From Flavobacterium sp. (lineage in GTDB: Bacteria > Bacteroidota > Bacteroidia > Flavobacteriales > Flavobacteriaceae), in contig JALRGT010000001.1 in NCBI GenBank assembly GCA_023259675.1, forward strand, positions 1 to 64,000: DNA of 64,000 nucleotides, written 5' to 3'. Below, piece by piece: positions 9,567 through 16,651 of the stretch. Within the stretch, counting starts at the first letter, position 1. Each line of letters begins with the position of its first letter. A program made the position numbers and the translations under genes. The notes under the pieces were generated by a model. It ran no database searches and was not told the DNA's origin. It saw only the letters and a list, made by a program, of their open reading frames with translations.

Positions 9567-10811
9567 CTATTTAATAAATCCTACTCCAGCAGTAGTATTG
9601 GTTGCCGTATCAATTAAAATAAAAGCACCATTGGATTTATTTTCTTTGTATGCATCAAAATACAATGCTTTACTCAATTTAATATTTACCTCACCGATTT
9701 CATTTATACTCAATTGAGAGGCTGGTGTAACTCCTGAATAATCAGTTGAAATTACATTGTTTATACTTTCAATTTTAGCCAAAACTCTATTGGTATTGTG
9801 TTGAATCAAATATTTTGTTCCGGCAACTAATTTTTTACTGTCCATCCAGCAAATAGTGGTTTTAATATCTTTCTCCACTTTAGGAAGTTCGCCAGATTTA
9901 ACGATCATATCCCCTCTAGTTACATTGATATCATTTTCTAATTCGATGGTAATAGAAGAACCCGCAGTGGCTTCATCATATTGCTTGTCAAAGAAATGAA
10001 TGTTTGACACTATAGATTCTGTCAAAGAAGGAAGTACCGTTACCGCATCACCCACTTTAATGTTATTCCCGTATAATTTTCCAGCATACCCTCTAAAGTC
10101 ATGGTATTCTTCTGTTTTAGGACGAATCACTGTTTGAACTGGGAAACGAGTTTTACCAGTATCATAAATATCTTTAGATTCTAAAGCTTCTAAATGTTGT
10201 AGGATAGTTTGTCCTGTATACCAAGGCATTTTCCCTAATGAATCCACAACATTATCACCCGTTAAAGCACTTAAAGGAATATAGCTTACATTTTGCTCCT
10301 TATAATCACTTTTTGCATTTAATGCTTGAAAATCGGCTTTGATTTTGTTGAATACTTCTTCAGAGTAATCCACTAAATCCATTTTGTTAACCGCAACAAT
10401 TACGTCTTTTACTCTCAATAAATTATTGATAAAAAAGTGACGGTAGGTTTGCTCGATTACTCCTTTTCTGGCATCAATCAAAATGATAGAAACCTGTGAA
10501 GTTGAAGCTCCGGTAACCATGTTACGCGTATATTCTACGTGACCTGGAGTATCGGCAATAATGTAACTTTTCTTTGCAGTCGAAAAATAAATATGAGCCA
10601 CATCAATTGTGATTCCTTGCTCTCTTTCCGCTACCAATCCGTCAGTAGCCAATGAAAAGTCTAGGTAATCATATCCTTTTTGCTTACTGCTTTTTTCTAT
10701 TGCCTCTAATTTATCTGTAGTTAAAGATTGTGTATCGTATAATAATCTTCCGATTAACGTACTTTTTCCGTCATCTACACTTCCTGCTGTTGCTATTTTT
10801 AAAACTTCCAT
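9567..10811 (-). CDS. cysN: Sulfate adenylyltransferase large subunit (GTPase)
   Basis: This is the GTPase subunit of ATP sulfurylase, which makes APS together with CysD and uses GTP hydrolysis to drive the reaction. The translation-factor-like G domain shows GSVDDGKST at 10-18, DTPGH at 87-91 and NKMD at 142-145, followed by beta-barrel domains. At 414 residues there is no C-terminal APS-kinase domain, so it is CysN and not the CysNC fusion. It follows cysD by about 160 bases of AT-rich, repeat-like spacer. No cysC is present in the window. Confidence 0.95.
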   Translation of the reverse strand: MEVLKIATAGSVDDGKSTLIGRLLYDTQSLTTDKLEAIEKSSKQKGYDYLDFSLATDGLVAEREQGITIDVAHIYFSTAKKSYIIADTPGHVEYTRNMVTGASTSQVSIILIDARKGVIEQTYRHFFINNLLRVKDVIVAVNKMDLVDYSEEVFNKIKADFQALNAKSDYKEQNVSYIPLSALTGDNVVDSLGKMPWYTGQTILQHLEALESKDIYDTGKTRFPVQTVIRPKTEEYHDFRGYAGKLYGNNIKVGDAVTVLPSLTESIVSNIHFFDKQYDEATAGSSITIELENDINVTRGDMIVKSGELPKVEKDIKTTICWMDSKKLVAGTKYLIQHNTNRVLAKIESINNVISTDYSGVTPASQLSINEIGEVNIKLSKALYFDAYKENKSNGAFILIDTATNTTAGVGFIK

Positions 10812-10969
10812 TTTTTTTTGTTTAAAGTTTAAAAGTTTAAGGTTTCAAGTTTCCCAAAACAACCTTATGTAAACTTCTAAATTTGATTTTTTTATTTAAA
10901 TGTTGAATTTTAAATTTTAAATGTCTCGGAACAATTCATAATTTATAATTCATAACTTATAATTATTTT

Positions 10970-11869
10970 CTAAAAGTACCCTTGTTGTTTTCTTTTCTCC
11001 ATTGCAGCTTCCGAACGTTTATCATCGATTCTGGCTCCTCTTTCAGAAATGGTTGACAACCTAATTTCCCCAACTACTTCAGCAATTGTAGCTGCATAAG
11101 ATTCTACGGCTGCAGTACATGACATATCTCCAACAGTTCTGAAACGAACAATTCTTTCTTCAACAACCTCATCTTCATCTTGGAAAACATATGGAGAGTG
11201 AGACCAAATCATTCCATCACGAACAAAAACTTTACGTTTGTGAGAGAAATAAATAGATGGGATTTCGATTTGCTCTTGTTCGATATAACTCCATACATCT
11301 AATTCTGTCCAGTTTGAAATTGGGAAAACACGAACATTTTGACCGTTTTCAATTTTACCATTCAATAAATCAAATAATTCAGGACGTTGGTTTTTCTCAT
11401 CCCATTGACCAAAATCATCACGAACAGAGAAGATACGTTCTTTAGCTCTCGCTTTTTCTTCATCTCTTCTTGCTCCACCGATACAAGCATCAAATTTAAA
11501 TTCGTCAATAGCATCTAAAAGTGTAGTCGTTTGCAGACTATTTCTACTAGAATATCTACCCGTTTCTTCTACCACTTTACCTTCATCAATAGCATCTTGT
11601 ACATTACGAACAATTAACTCTAAACCTAATTCTTTAACCAATCTGTCTCTAAACTCAATAGTTTCAGGAAAGTTATGCCCTGTATCAACATGCAATAAAG
11701 GGAAAGGGATTTTAGCCGGAAAAAAGGCTTTTTGTGCCAAACGAACTAAAGTAATTGAATCTTTTCCACCAGAGAAAAGCAATACCGGTTTGTCAAATTG
11801 AGAAATTACTTCTCTAAAAATGTATATCGCTTCGCTTTCTAAAGCATTTGTTTTTAATACTGAACTCAT
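10970..11869 (-). CDS. cysD: Sulfate adenylyltransferase subunit 2
   Basis: This is the catalytic subunit of ATP sulfurylase (ATP + sulfate to APS + PPi), working as a heterodimer with CysN. The PP-loop SGGKDS is at residues 33-38, and the family motifs GGARRDEEKARAKERIFSVRD and YFSHKR are present. The length of 299 residues is normal. It lies 67 bases after cysH and before cysN on the same strand, in one sulfate activation operon. Confidence 0.96.
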   Translation of the reverse strand: MSSVLKTNALESEAIYIFREVISQFDKPVLLFSGGKDSITLVRLAQKAFFPAKIPFPLLHVDTGHNFPETIEFRDRLVKELGLELIVRNVQDAIDEGKVVEETGRYSSRNSLQTTTLLDAIDEFKFDACIGGARRDEEKARAKERIFSVRDDFGQWDEKNQRPELFDLLNGKIENGQNVRVFPISNWTELDVWSYIEQEQIEIPSIYFSHKRKVFVRDGMIWSHSPYVFQDEDEVVEERIVRFRTVGDMSCTAAVESYAATIAEVVGEIRLSTISERGARIDDKRSEAAMEKRKQQGYF

Positions 11870-11936
11870 CTTTTTTTGTTAATTTGATTATTTGTTTATT
11901 CGTTTAATTAATAAAAACGAAAAACGTTTAAACTTT

Positions 11937-12638
11937 TTATTTTTGGTGTAAACCACATTCTTTATGGCTGGACTCCCAAGACCATCTTCCCGCTCTGATA
12001 TCTTCGCCCGGAGCAATTGCTCTGGTACAAGGTGCGCAACCAATACTTACAAATCCTTTTTTATGCAAAGCATTTTGAGGCACATTATTATCATCAATAT
12101 ATTTTTGAACTTCTTCTAATGACCATTTCAATAATGGATTAAATTTAATAATTTCAAATTTATCATCATACTCAAACAAATGAAGATCATTTCTGTTTTC
12201 TGATTGCTCTGCACGTAAACCGGTAATCCAAACCGCATTTCCTTTTAATGCTTTGGTCAATGGAGCCACTTTACGAATAAAACAACATTCTTTTCTATTC
12301 TCCACCGATTCATAAAAGCTATTAGGCCCTTTTTCATTCAATAATTTCTCAACCGCAGTTGCTTCAGGGAAATACACCTTAATTTCTTTTTTGTATTTTT
12401 TCAAAGTCTTATGAAACACATCATATGTTTCTTGAAACAAACGCCCTGTATCTAAAGTAAAAATAGTTATCGGCAAATCATTTTTAGCAATTAACGCTGT
12501 AATCACCTGATCTTCTTGCCCAAAAGAAGTTGAAAAAACCACTTTATCTTTGTATTCATTAGCTAAAAAAGCCAAAGTTTCCTCGATAGAGAAATCTTTT
12601 GTCTTTGCCAATAAAGATTGTATTATAGCTGTACTCAT
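11937..12638 (-). CDS. cysH: Assimilatory APS reductase (CysH family, 4Fe-4S type)
   Basis: This enzyme reduces activated sulfate to sulfite with thioredoxin as electron donor. The 233-residue protein has the substrate-binding TSFGQEDQV segment near residue 37. It has the cysteine pairs CC at 118-119 and CAPC at 201-204 that bind a [4Fe-4S] cluster in APS reductases, and the catalytic C228 in KECGLH. Enterobacterial PAPS reductases lack these cluster cysteines, so adenylyl sulfate is the likely substrate. That fits the absence of an APS kinase gene nearby. It is the first gene of the sulfate operon and has a well-formed promoter with an operator-like palindrome. Confidence 0.93.
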   Translation of the reverse strand: MSTAIIQSLLAKTKDFSIEETLAFLANEYKDKVVFSTSFGQEDQVITALIAKNDLPITIFTLDTGRLFQETYDVFHKTLKKYKKEIKVYFPEATAVEKLLNEKGPNSFYESVENRKECCFIRKVAPLTKALKGNAVWITGLRAEQSENRNDLHLFEYDDKFEIIKFNPLLKWSLEEVQKYIDDNNVPQNALHKKGFVSIGCAPCTRAIAPGEDIRAGRWSWESSHKECGLHQK

Positions 12639-12656
12639 TTTGTTTTCTTTTAAATA

Positions 12657-12685
12657 AATCTATTACCCTATCGGTTTAGTAGATT
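12657..12685. promoter_or_regulatory. Operator-like 29-bp imperfect palindrome at the cysH transcription start
   Basis: The outer arms are AATCTA and TAGATT with inner TTA/TAG and C/G matches around the centre CTATCGG. It begins where transcription from the predicted cysH promoter should start, so a bound protein would block transcription. The nearby Rrf2 regulator is a candidate. This is inference from position and symmetry only. Confidence 0.45.
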
Positions 12686-12691
12686 ACTGTG

Positions 12692-12720
12692 CAAAAATAC
12701 TACTTATTTCTAAATTACAA
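12692..12720 (-). promoter_or_regulatory. Promoter of the cysH-cysD-cysN operon
   Basis: On the minus strand the sequence shows a -33 TTG (12718-12720) and a -7 box TATTTTTG (12692-12699) separated by 18 bases. This is an excellent match to the Bacteroidota TTG / TAnnTTTG promoter. Transcription should start near 12686, about 48 bases before the cysH ATG. Confidence 0.7.
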
Positions 12721-12984
12721 AATAATATCTGCTTTTTTTACACTAAAAAATAACAGCAACTCAAACGTATAGGTAAAGAAGGTTGCATTTTGTAATCCTA
12801 ATTTTATTTCAAATATCCCGACAAAAACATTCTTTCGGCAAATACATAGCTATTTTCTTTAAATTAACTCAATTCCAAACTGTTAAAGCTCTAATTAGAT
12901 CATAATACACCAAAAAGGATATGAAATTTAAAAATACATTTTACATAGTCTATCATGTCTATAGGATAATTGTAAAATAGTTGT
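12721..12984. other. Upstream part of the cysH/TauE divergent intergenic region
   Basis: The divergent gap between cysH and the TauE gene is about 370 bases. Beyond the cysH promoter I see no gene. Near the TauE promoter there is an 8-base inverted repeat ATTTTACA (12938-12945) / TGTAAAAT (12971-12978). Between its arms lies a short direct repeat GTCTAT-cat-GTCTAT. These could be regulator-binding sites for the permease gene. Confidence 0.35.
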
Positions 12985-12992
12985 TATTTTTG
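12985..12992 (+). promoter_or_regulatory. -7 box of the TauE/SafE gene
   Basis: TATTTTTG matches TAnnTTTG. It overlaps the TTG used as start in the ORF track (12981), so translation must begin further downstream, at ATG 13008. The 5' leader would then be very short. Confidence 0.55.
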
Positions 12993-13007
12993 GCAAAAAT
13001 TTCTTTT

Positions 13008-13790
13008 ATGGATTTTCAATTCGGATTTGTGGTTGCAGGTTTGGTCGTTGGTTTTGTCGTAGGATTAACAGGTGTAGGTGGCGGTTCTTTGATGACGCCT
13101 ATATTATTATGGTTTGGAATCCCTCCAACAACAGCTGTTGGAACTGATTTATTGTATGCCGGTTACACCAAAATGGCTGGAGTATTTGTACATCACAAAA
13201 AAAAGAACATCAATTGGAAAATTACGGGCTATCTTTCTTTAGGTAGTATCCCGGCCTCTTTGTTAACTTTATGGATTCTTGACAGCATAAAAACAGATAT
13301 TTCAGCAATAAATGCCATTATAAAATACAGTTTAGGTTGGGCGCTACTTTTTACCTCAATAGCGGTATTATTCAAGAAGAAACTCTTAGTCTTTTCTCAA
13401 AAACACGCTGGCGATAAATTTCATAGTGAAAGCAAAACTCAAAATGTATTAACCATTGCGATAGGAATCATGCTTGGAGCAACAGTAACCCTGACTTCGA
13501 TTGGAGCAGGAGCTTTAGGTACGGTTACTTTATTTTTCCTGTATCCTCTTCTACCAACACCCAAACTAGTTGGTACTGAAATCGCACATGCTGTTCCATT
13601 GACTCTTGTTGCAGGATTGGGACACGCTACAATGGGAAATTTAGACTATGTGCTATTAGGACAATTATTAATGGGGTCTCTACCCGGAATTTACATAGGA
13701 AGTATGTTGAGTGGAAAAGTTCCCGATTTATATCTGAGAAACGCCATTGCCATTATGTTATTTTTCGTCGGATATAATTTGGTTTTTTAG
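13008..13790 (+). CDS. TauE/SafE family sulfite/sulfonate permease
   Basis: This 260-residue inner membrane protein has about eight hydrophobic segments and the family pattern of glycine-rich helices (GFVVGLTGVGGGSLMTP near the N terminus, LTSIGAGALGTVT in the second half). TauE/SafE proteins export sulfite or sulfoacetate, or move related anions. Lying divergent to the sulfate reduction operon, it probably removes excess sulfite or helps sulfur transport. I chose ATG 13008, since a promoter -7 box overlaps the upstream TTG. A bidirectional terminator separates it from the convergent Rrf2 gene. Confidence 0.85.
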   Translation: MDFQFGFVVAGLVVGFVVGLTGVGGGSLMTPILLWFGIPPTTAVGTDLLYAGYTKMAGVFVHHKKKNINWKITGYLSLGSIPASLLTLWILDSIKTDISAINAIIKYSLGWALLFTSIAVLFKKKLLVFSQKHAGDKFHSESKTQNVLTIAIGIMLGATVTLTSIGAGALGTVTLFFLYPLLPTPKLVGTEIAHAVPLTLVAGLGHATMGNLDYVLLGQLLMGSLPGIYIGSMLSGKVPDLYLRNAIAIMLFFVGYNLVF

Positions 13791-13812
13791 GAAAACCAAA
13801 TCAAAAAATCAT

Positions 13813-13862
13813 AAAAAAATGACCATTTCAAAGGAGTTAACTATGAAATGGTCATTTTTTTT
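13813..13862. terminator. Bidirectional terminator between TauE and Rrf2 genes
   Basis: A hairpin with arms AAATGACCATTTCA and TGAAATGGTCATTT is flanked by an A-run on the left and a T-run on the right. It can therefore stop transcription from both convergent genes. Confidence 0.85.
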
Positions 13863-13887
13863 AATTTCTATACATTTAATTGCCTTC

Positions 13888-14298
13888 CTAAAAAGCAATA
13901 TCTGCCAAAGAATTATTCTCTAATATCATCAGGGTATTATCACGTACCTCAGCCATTAGTTTTCTAACGGCACAAGTGCCTTCATCAGTACAGTCGTCGC
14001 ATTTTTCATAAAAATTATGACTGGCACAAGGCAACAAAGCGATAGGACCTTCGAGGATACGATAAACCTTAGCCATATTGATCTCTTTGGGATCTTTTAT
14101 CAAATAATAGCCTCCTCCTTTTCCTTTTTTGGCACCCAAAAAACCGGAATGACGCAAAAGCAACAAAATACTTTCCAGAAACTTTATCGAAATATTTTCA
14201 GACTTTGCAATATCCGCAATAGCGACTGGTTTTTGATCTTCTTGACGAGCCAAAAAAGTCAAAGCTTTAATACCGTATTTTGTTTTTTTAGATAGCAT
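13888..14298 (-). CDS. Rrf2 family transcriptional regulator with four cysteines
   Basis: This 136-residue winged-helix regulator starts at MLSKKTKYGIKAL, the usual Rrf2 N terminus. The ORF track start, 16 codons earlier, adds a non-conserved extension and is less likely. The glycine-rich wing GAKKGKGGGYYL is near residue 55. Cysteines at 91, 100, 103 and 109 (C-x8-C-x2-C-x5-C) could hold an iron-sulfur cluster or sense thiols, as in IscR/NsrR-type members, though the spacing differs from IscR. Its position between sulfate reduction and methionine genes suggests it controls sulfur metabolism. A -7 box TATTTTTG lies at 14372-14379. Confidence 0.85.
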   Translation of the reverse strand: MLSKKTKYGIKALTFLARQEDQKPVAIADIAKSENISIKFLESILLLLRHSGFLGAKKGKGGGYYLIKDPKEINMAKVYRILEGPIALLPCASHNFYEKCDDCTDEGTCAVRKLMAEVRDNTLMILENNSLADIAF

Positions 14299-14399
14299 TT
14301 TAAAGATTGTTAATTCTTGATTGAAGAGTAACGATTTTTGTTTCAAAAAAAATCAGTTAATCGTTGAGTAACAAAAATATGTTTTTTGAACTAATAATC

Positions 14400-14447
14400 A
14401 TAAAAAAACGATTTTTGATTTACAGAAAACTGCAATCAAAAATCGTT
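14400..14447 (-). terminator. Terminator of the metX-thrA-metZ unit
   Basis: Perfect 14-bp inverted repeat AACGATTTTTGATT/AATCAAAAATCGTT, followed on the minus strand by seven T, 20 bases after the metZ stop. It ends the metX-to-metZ transcript before the Rrf2 promoter. Confidence 0.8.
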
Positions 14448-14466
14448 AATCTACAATCTTAAATAT

Positions 14467-15639
14467 TTATGATAATGCCTGCTCTAAATCGGCAATTACA
14501 TCTTTAACGGTTTCTAAACCAACAGAAACACGTACCAAACCTTCGGTTATTCCAACTGCTAACTTATCCTCAGTAGATAATTTACTATGTGTTGTTGAAG
14601 CTGGATGTGTTACAATTGTTTTAGCATCTCCAATATTAGCAGAAAGCGAACATAATTTTATTTTATCCAAAAAGGCTCTACCCCCATCAATTCCTCCTTT
14701 GATTTCAAAAGCGATAATATTACCTCCTAAAAGCATTTGCTTTTTGGCAACTTCATATTTTGGATGTGATTTTAAGAAAGGGTATTTCACACTGTTTACT
14801 TTAGGATGCGCTTCTAAAAACTCAGCCACTTTCATCGCATTTTCACAATGTCTTTCTACACGAAGAGCTAAAGTCTCAATACTTTTAGACAACACCCAAG
14901 CATTGAATGGTGACAATGCCGGACCTGTATTTCTTGAAAAAAGATAGATTTGACGAACTAATTCAGCTTGACCCACGGTAACTCCGCCTAAAACACGTCC
15001 TTGACCATCCATCAATTTGGTTGCCGAATGGATTACCAAATGCGCTCCATACTTAATTGGTTGTTGAATATAAGGTGTTGCAAAACAGTTATCGATAATT
15101 AAAATCAAATTATGCTTTTTGGCAATGGCTCCCAATAATTCTAAATCTACCACATCAACACCTGGATTTGTAGGTGTTTCAGCATACAAGATTTTAGTGT
15201 TTGGTTTGATAAAACTCTCTATGGTTTCCGGCTTATTAATATCAAAATAGGATGTTGTGATATTCCATTTTGGAAAATAAGTCATAAACAAAGCGTGAGT
15301 CGAACCAAAAACACTTCCGGCAGAAACAATATGGTCACCCGAACTCAGCAAAGCAGCAAAAGAGGAATAAATAGCAGCCATTCCTGTTGCGAAAGCATAA
15401 CCCGCCTCGGCACCTTCCATAGCGCAAACTTTATCCACAAACTCAGTCGTGTTTGGATTACTAAAACGACTGTAAATATTACGTTCTTTTTCTTCCGTAA
15501 AAGAAGCTCTCATATCCTCTGCATCCTCAAAAACAAAGCTGGAGGATAAATACAAAGGAGTTGAATGTTCTTGATATTGCGTTCTATCGATATGTGTACG
15601 TATGGCTTGAGTTTCAAAACCAAATTCTTGTTCGTCCAT
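14467..15639 (-). CDS. metZ: Trans-sulfuration family PLP enzyme, O-succinylhomoserine sulfhydrylase-like
   Basis: This is a Cys/Met metabolism PLP enzyme (fold type I) of 390 residues. The PLP lysine lies in HSATKLMDGQGR near residue 207, and the substrate-loop motif SRFSNPNT is present. Sequence features (DGQGRVLGG after the lysine) are those of MetZ-type sulfhydrylases, which make homocysteine directly from an acylated homoserine and sulfide. In this organism metX probably makes O-acetylhomoserine, so the true acyl donor is uncertain. It is the last gene of the unit under the SAM-I riboswitch. A second, MetY-type enzyme is encoded at 21178-22452. Confidence 0.85.
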   Translation of the reverse strand: MDEQEFGFETQAIRTHIDRTQYQEHSTPLYLSSSFVFEDAEDMRASFTEEKERNIYSRFSNPNTTEFVDKVCAMEGAEAGYAFATGMAAIYSSFAALLSSGDHIVSAGSVFGSTHALFMTYFPKWNITTSYFDINKPETIESFIKPNTKILYAETPTNPGVDVVDLELLGAIAKKHNLILIIDNCFATPYIQQPIKYGAHLVIHSATKLMDGQGRVLGGVTVGQAELVRQIYLFSRNTGPALSPFNAWVLSKSIETLALRVERHCENAMKVAEFLEAHPKVNSVKYPFLKSHPKYEVAKKQMLLGGNIIAFEIKGGIDGGRAFLDKIKLCSLSANIGDAKTIVTHPASTTHSKLSTEDKLAVGITEGLVRVSVGLETVKDVIADLEQALS

Positions 15640-15735
15640 TTTATTCTATTTTTAAAAATTTAAAGTCTGAGACTTAAAGTTGTTGAAATTGAATACTTAT
15701 TCAACACCTCACTCTCAAACAATTTTGTTCTTTAC

Positions 15736-16170
15736 TTATAGTTTAGCTAATTCAACACCATTCAAAATTACTTTGTAATGGATAGTTGCCGTAGGTTCCA
15801 CCGTTTTTGAAACGGAGCAATATTTTTCGAAAGATAATTGCGCTGCTTTGGCTGCTTTATCTTCTTTGATATTTCCTTCCAAAGAAAAAACCACATGAAT
15901 ATCTTTGAAAGGTTTTGCTTCTCCTACTTGAACACGTTCTCCTTCAACATCGGCTTTAAAAGAAGTAATTTCCTGACGTTGTTTTTTTAGAATCGAAATC
16001 ATATCGATTCCGCTACATCCTGCCACACCCATCAACACCAATTCCATTGGACTTGGTCCCATGTCATTCCCTCCAAAATCCGGACGTGCATCTACATTTA
16101 CAATATGTCCTCTTTCATTTTTTAATTGAAAGTGGAAGTTTTCGTTTACTCTGTCTAATGTTATTTTCAT
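15736..16170 (-). CDS. OsmC family protein
   Basis: This 144-residue OsmC/Ohr-fold protein has the two conserved cysteines in GVAGCSGIDMISIL (near residue 52) and FEKYCSVSKTV (near residue 117), which in the family reduce organic hydroperoxides or act on thiol substrates. Its place between thrA and metZ on the SAM-I controlled unit points to a link with sulfur metabolism, but the substrate is unknown. Length and motif order are normal for the YhfA-like OsmC branch. Confidence 0.88.
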   Translation of the reverse strand: MKITLDRVNENFHFQLKNERGHIVNVDARPDFGGNDMGPSPMELVLMGVAGCSGIDMISILKKQRQEITSFKADVEGERVQVGEAKPFKDIHVVFSLEGNIKEDKAAKAAQLSFEKYCSVSKTVEPTATIHYKVILNGVELAKL

Positions 16171-16186
16171 CTTACTATTTATTTAT

Positions 16187-16232
16187 GAAACGCGGATGAA
16201 ATAAATTTCAAACGCTGATTTAACGGATTTTT
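16187..16232. repeat. AAACGCGGAT/AAACGCTGATT repeat unit
   Basis: Two imperfect copies of an AACGCNGAT motif (ACGCGGATGAA and ACGCTGATTTAACGGAT) lie between osmC and the small membrane protein gene. This is the type of dispersed intergenic repeat I recall in flavobacterial genomes. Confidence 0.45.
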
Positions 16233-16247
16233 AATTTTAATTATACT

Positions 16248-16604
16248 TTATAAAACCAATAAGAAAAGCAAAATTGAGACTAACCAAAATATACAATTGA
16301 ACCAACCGTCTACAAATAAAGACTTATCAAATGTCCAAAAAGTGTCTACACTATTTCGAGCATATCTTAAATAGAAAAATTTACTTAAACCATAATATAT
16401 AAATTGAGCTATCAAAGGCACAAACAAAGAATTGATAGCAGTGTTATTTCCAAAACCAATCAAAGCATTCATTAACGCAATTAAAAACAATAACACATTT
16501 AATATTAACAGTTTAAAATACCATTCTTTATTATCTAATTTATTTTTATCAAACAAAAAAACAAGCGTCACATTCATTCCAATTATAATAAAAATGACAT
16601 CCAT
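16248..16604 (-). CDS. Hypothetical four-helix membrane protein
   Basis: I do not recognise this 118-residue, strongly hydrophobic protein. It has about four membrane helices (residues 1-17, 27-50, 58-75, 100-118) and a charged loop with an aromatic stretch (YYGLSKFFYLRYARNSVDTFW). It lies 47 bases after thrA and 78 bases before osmC on the same strand, so it is probably cotranscribed with the methionine genes. No residues point to an enzyme or transporter family. Confidence 0.6.
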   Translation of the reverse strand: MDVIFIIIGMNVTLVFLFDKNKLDNKEWYFKLLILNVLLFLIALMNALIGFGNNTAINSLFVPLIAQFIYYGLSKFFYLRYARNSVDTFWTFDKSLFVDGWFNCIFWLVSILLFLLVL

Positions 16605-16651
16605 ATTATTCGTACTTTTTAATTTTTCACCGAAGACTCAAAAGCTGAAGA

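Noticed and set aside
12981-13007. TTG start of the TauE gene in the ORF track
   Set aside because: It overlaps the -7 promoter box TATTTTTG; ATG 13008 is the first usable start after the predicted transcription start.
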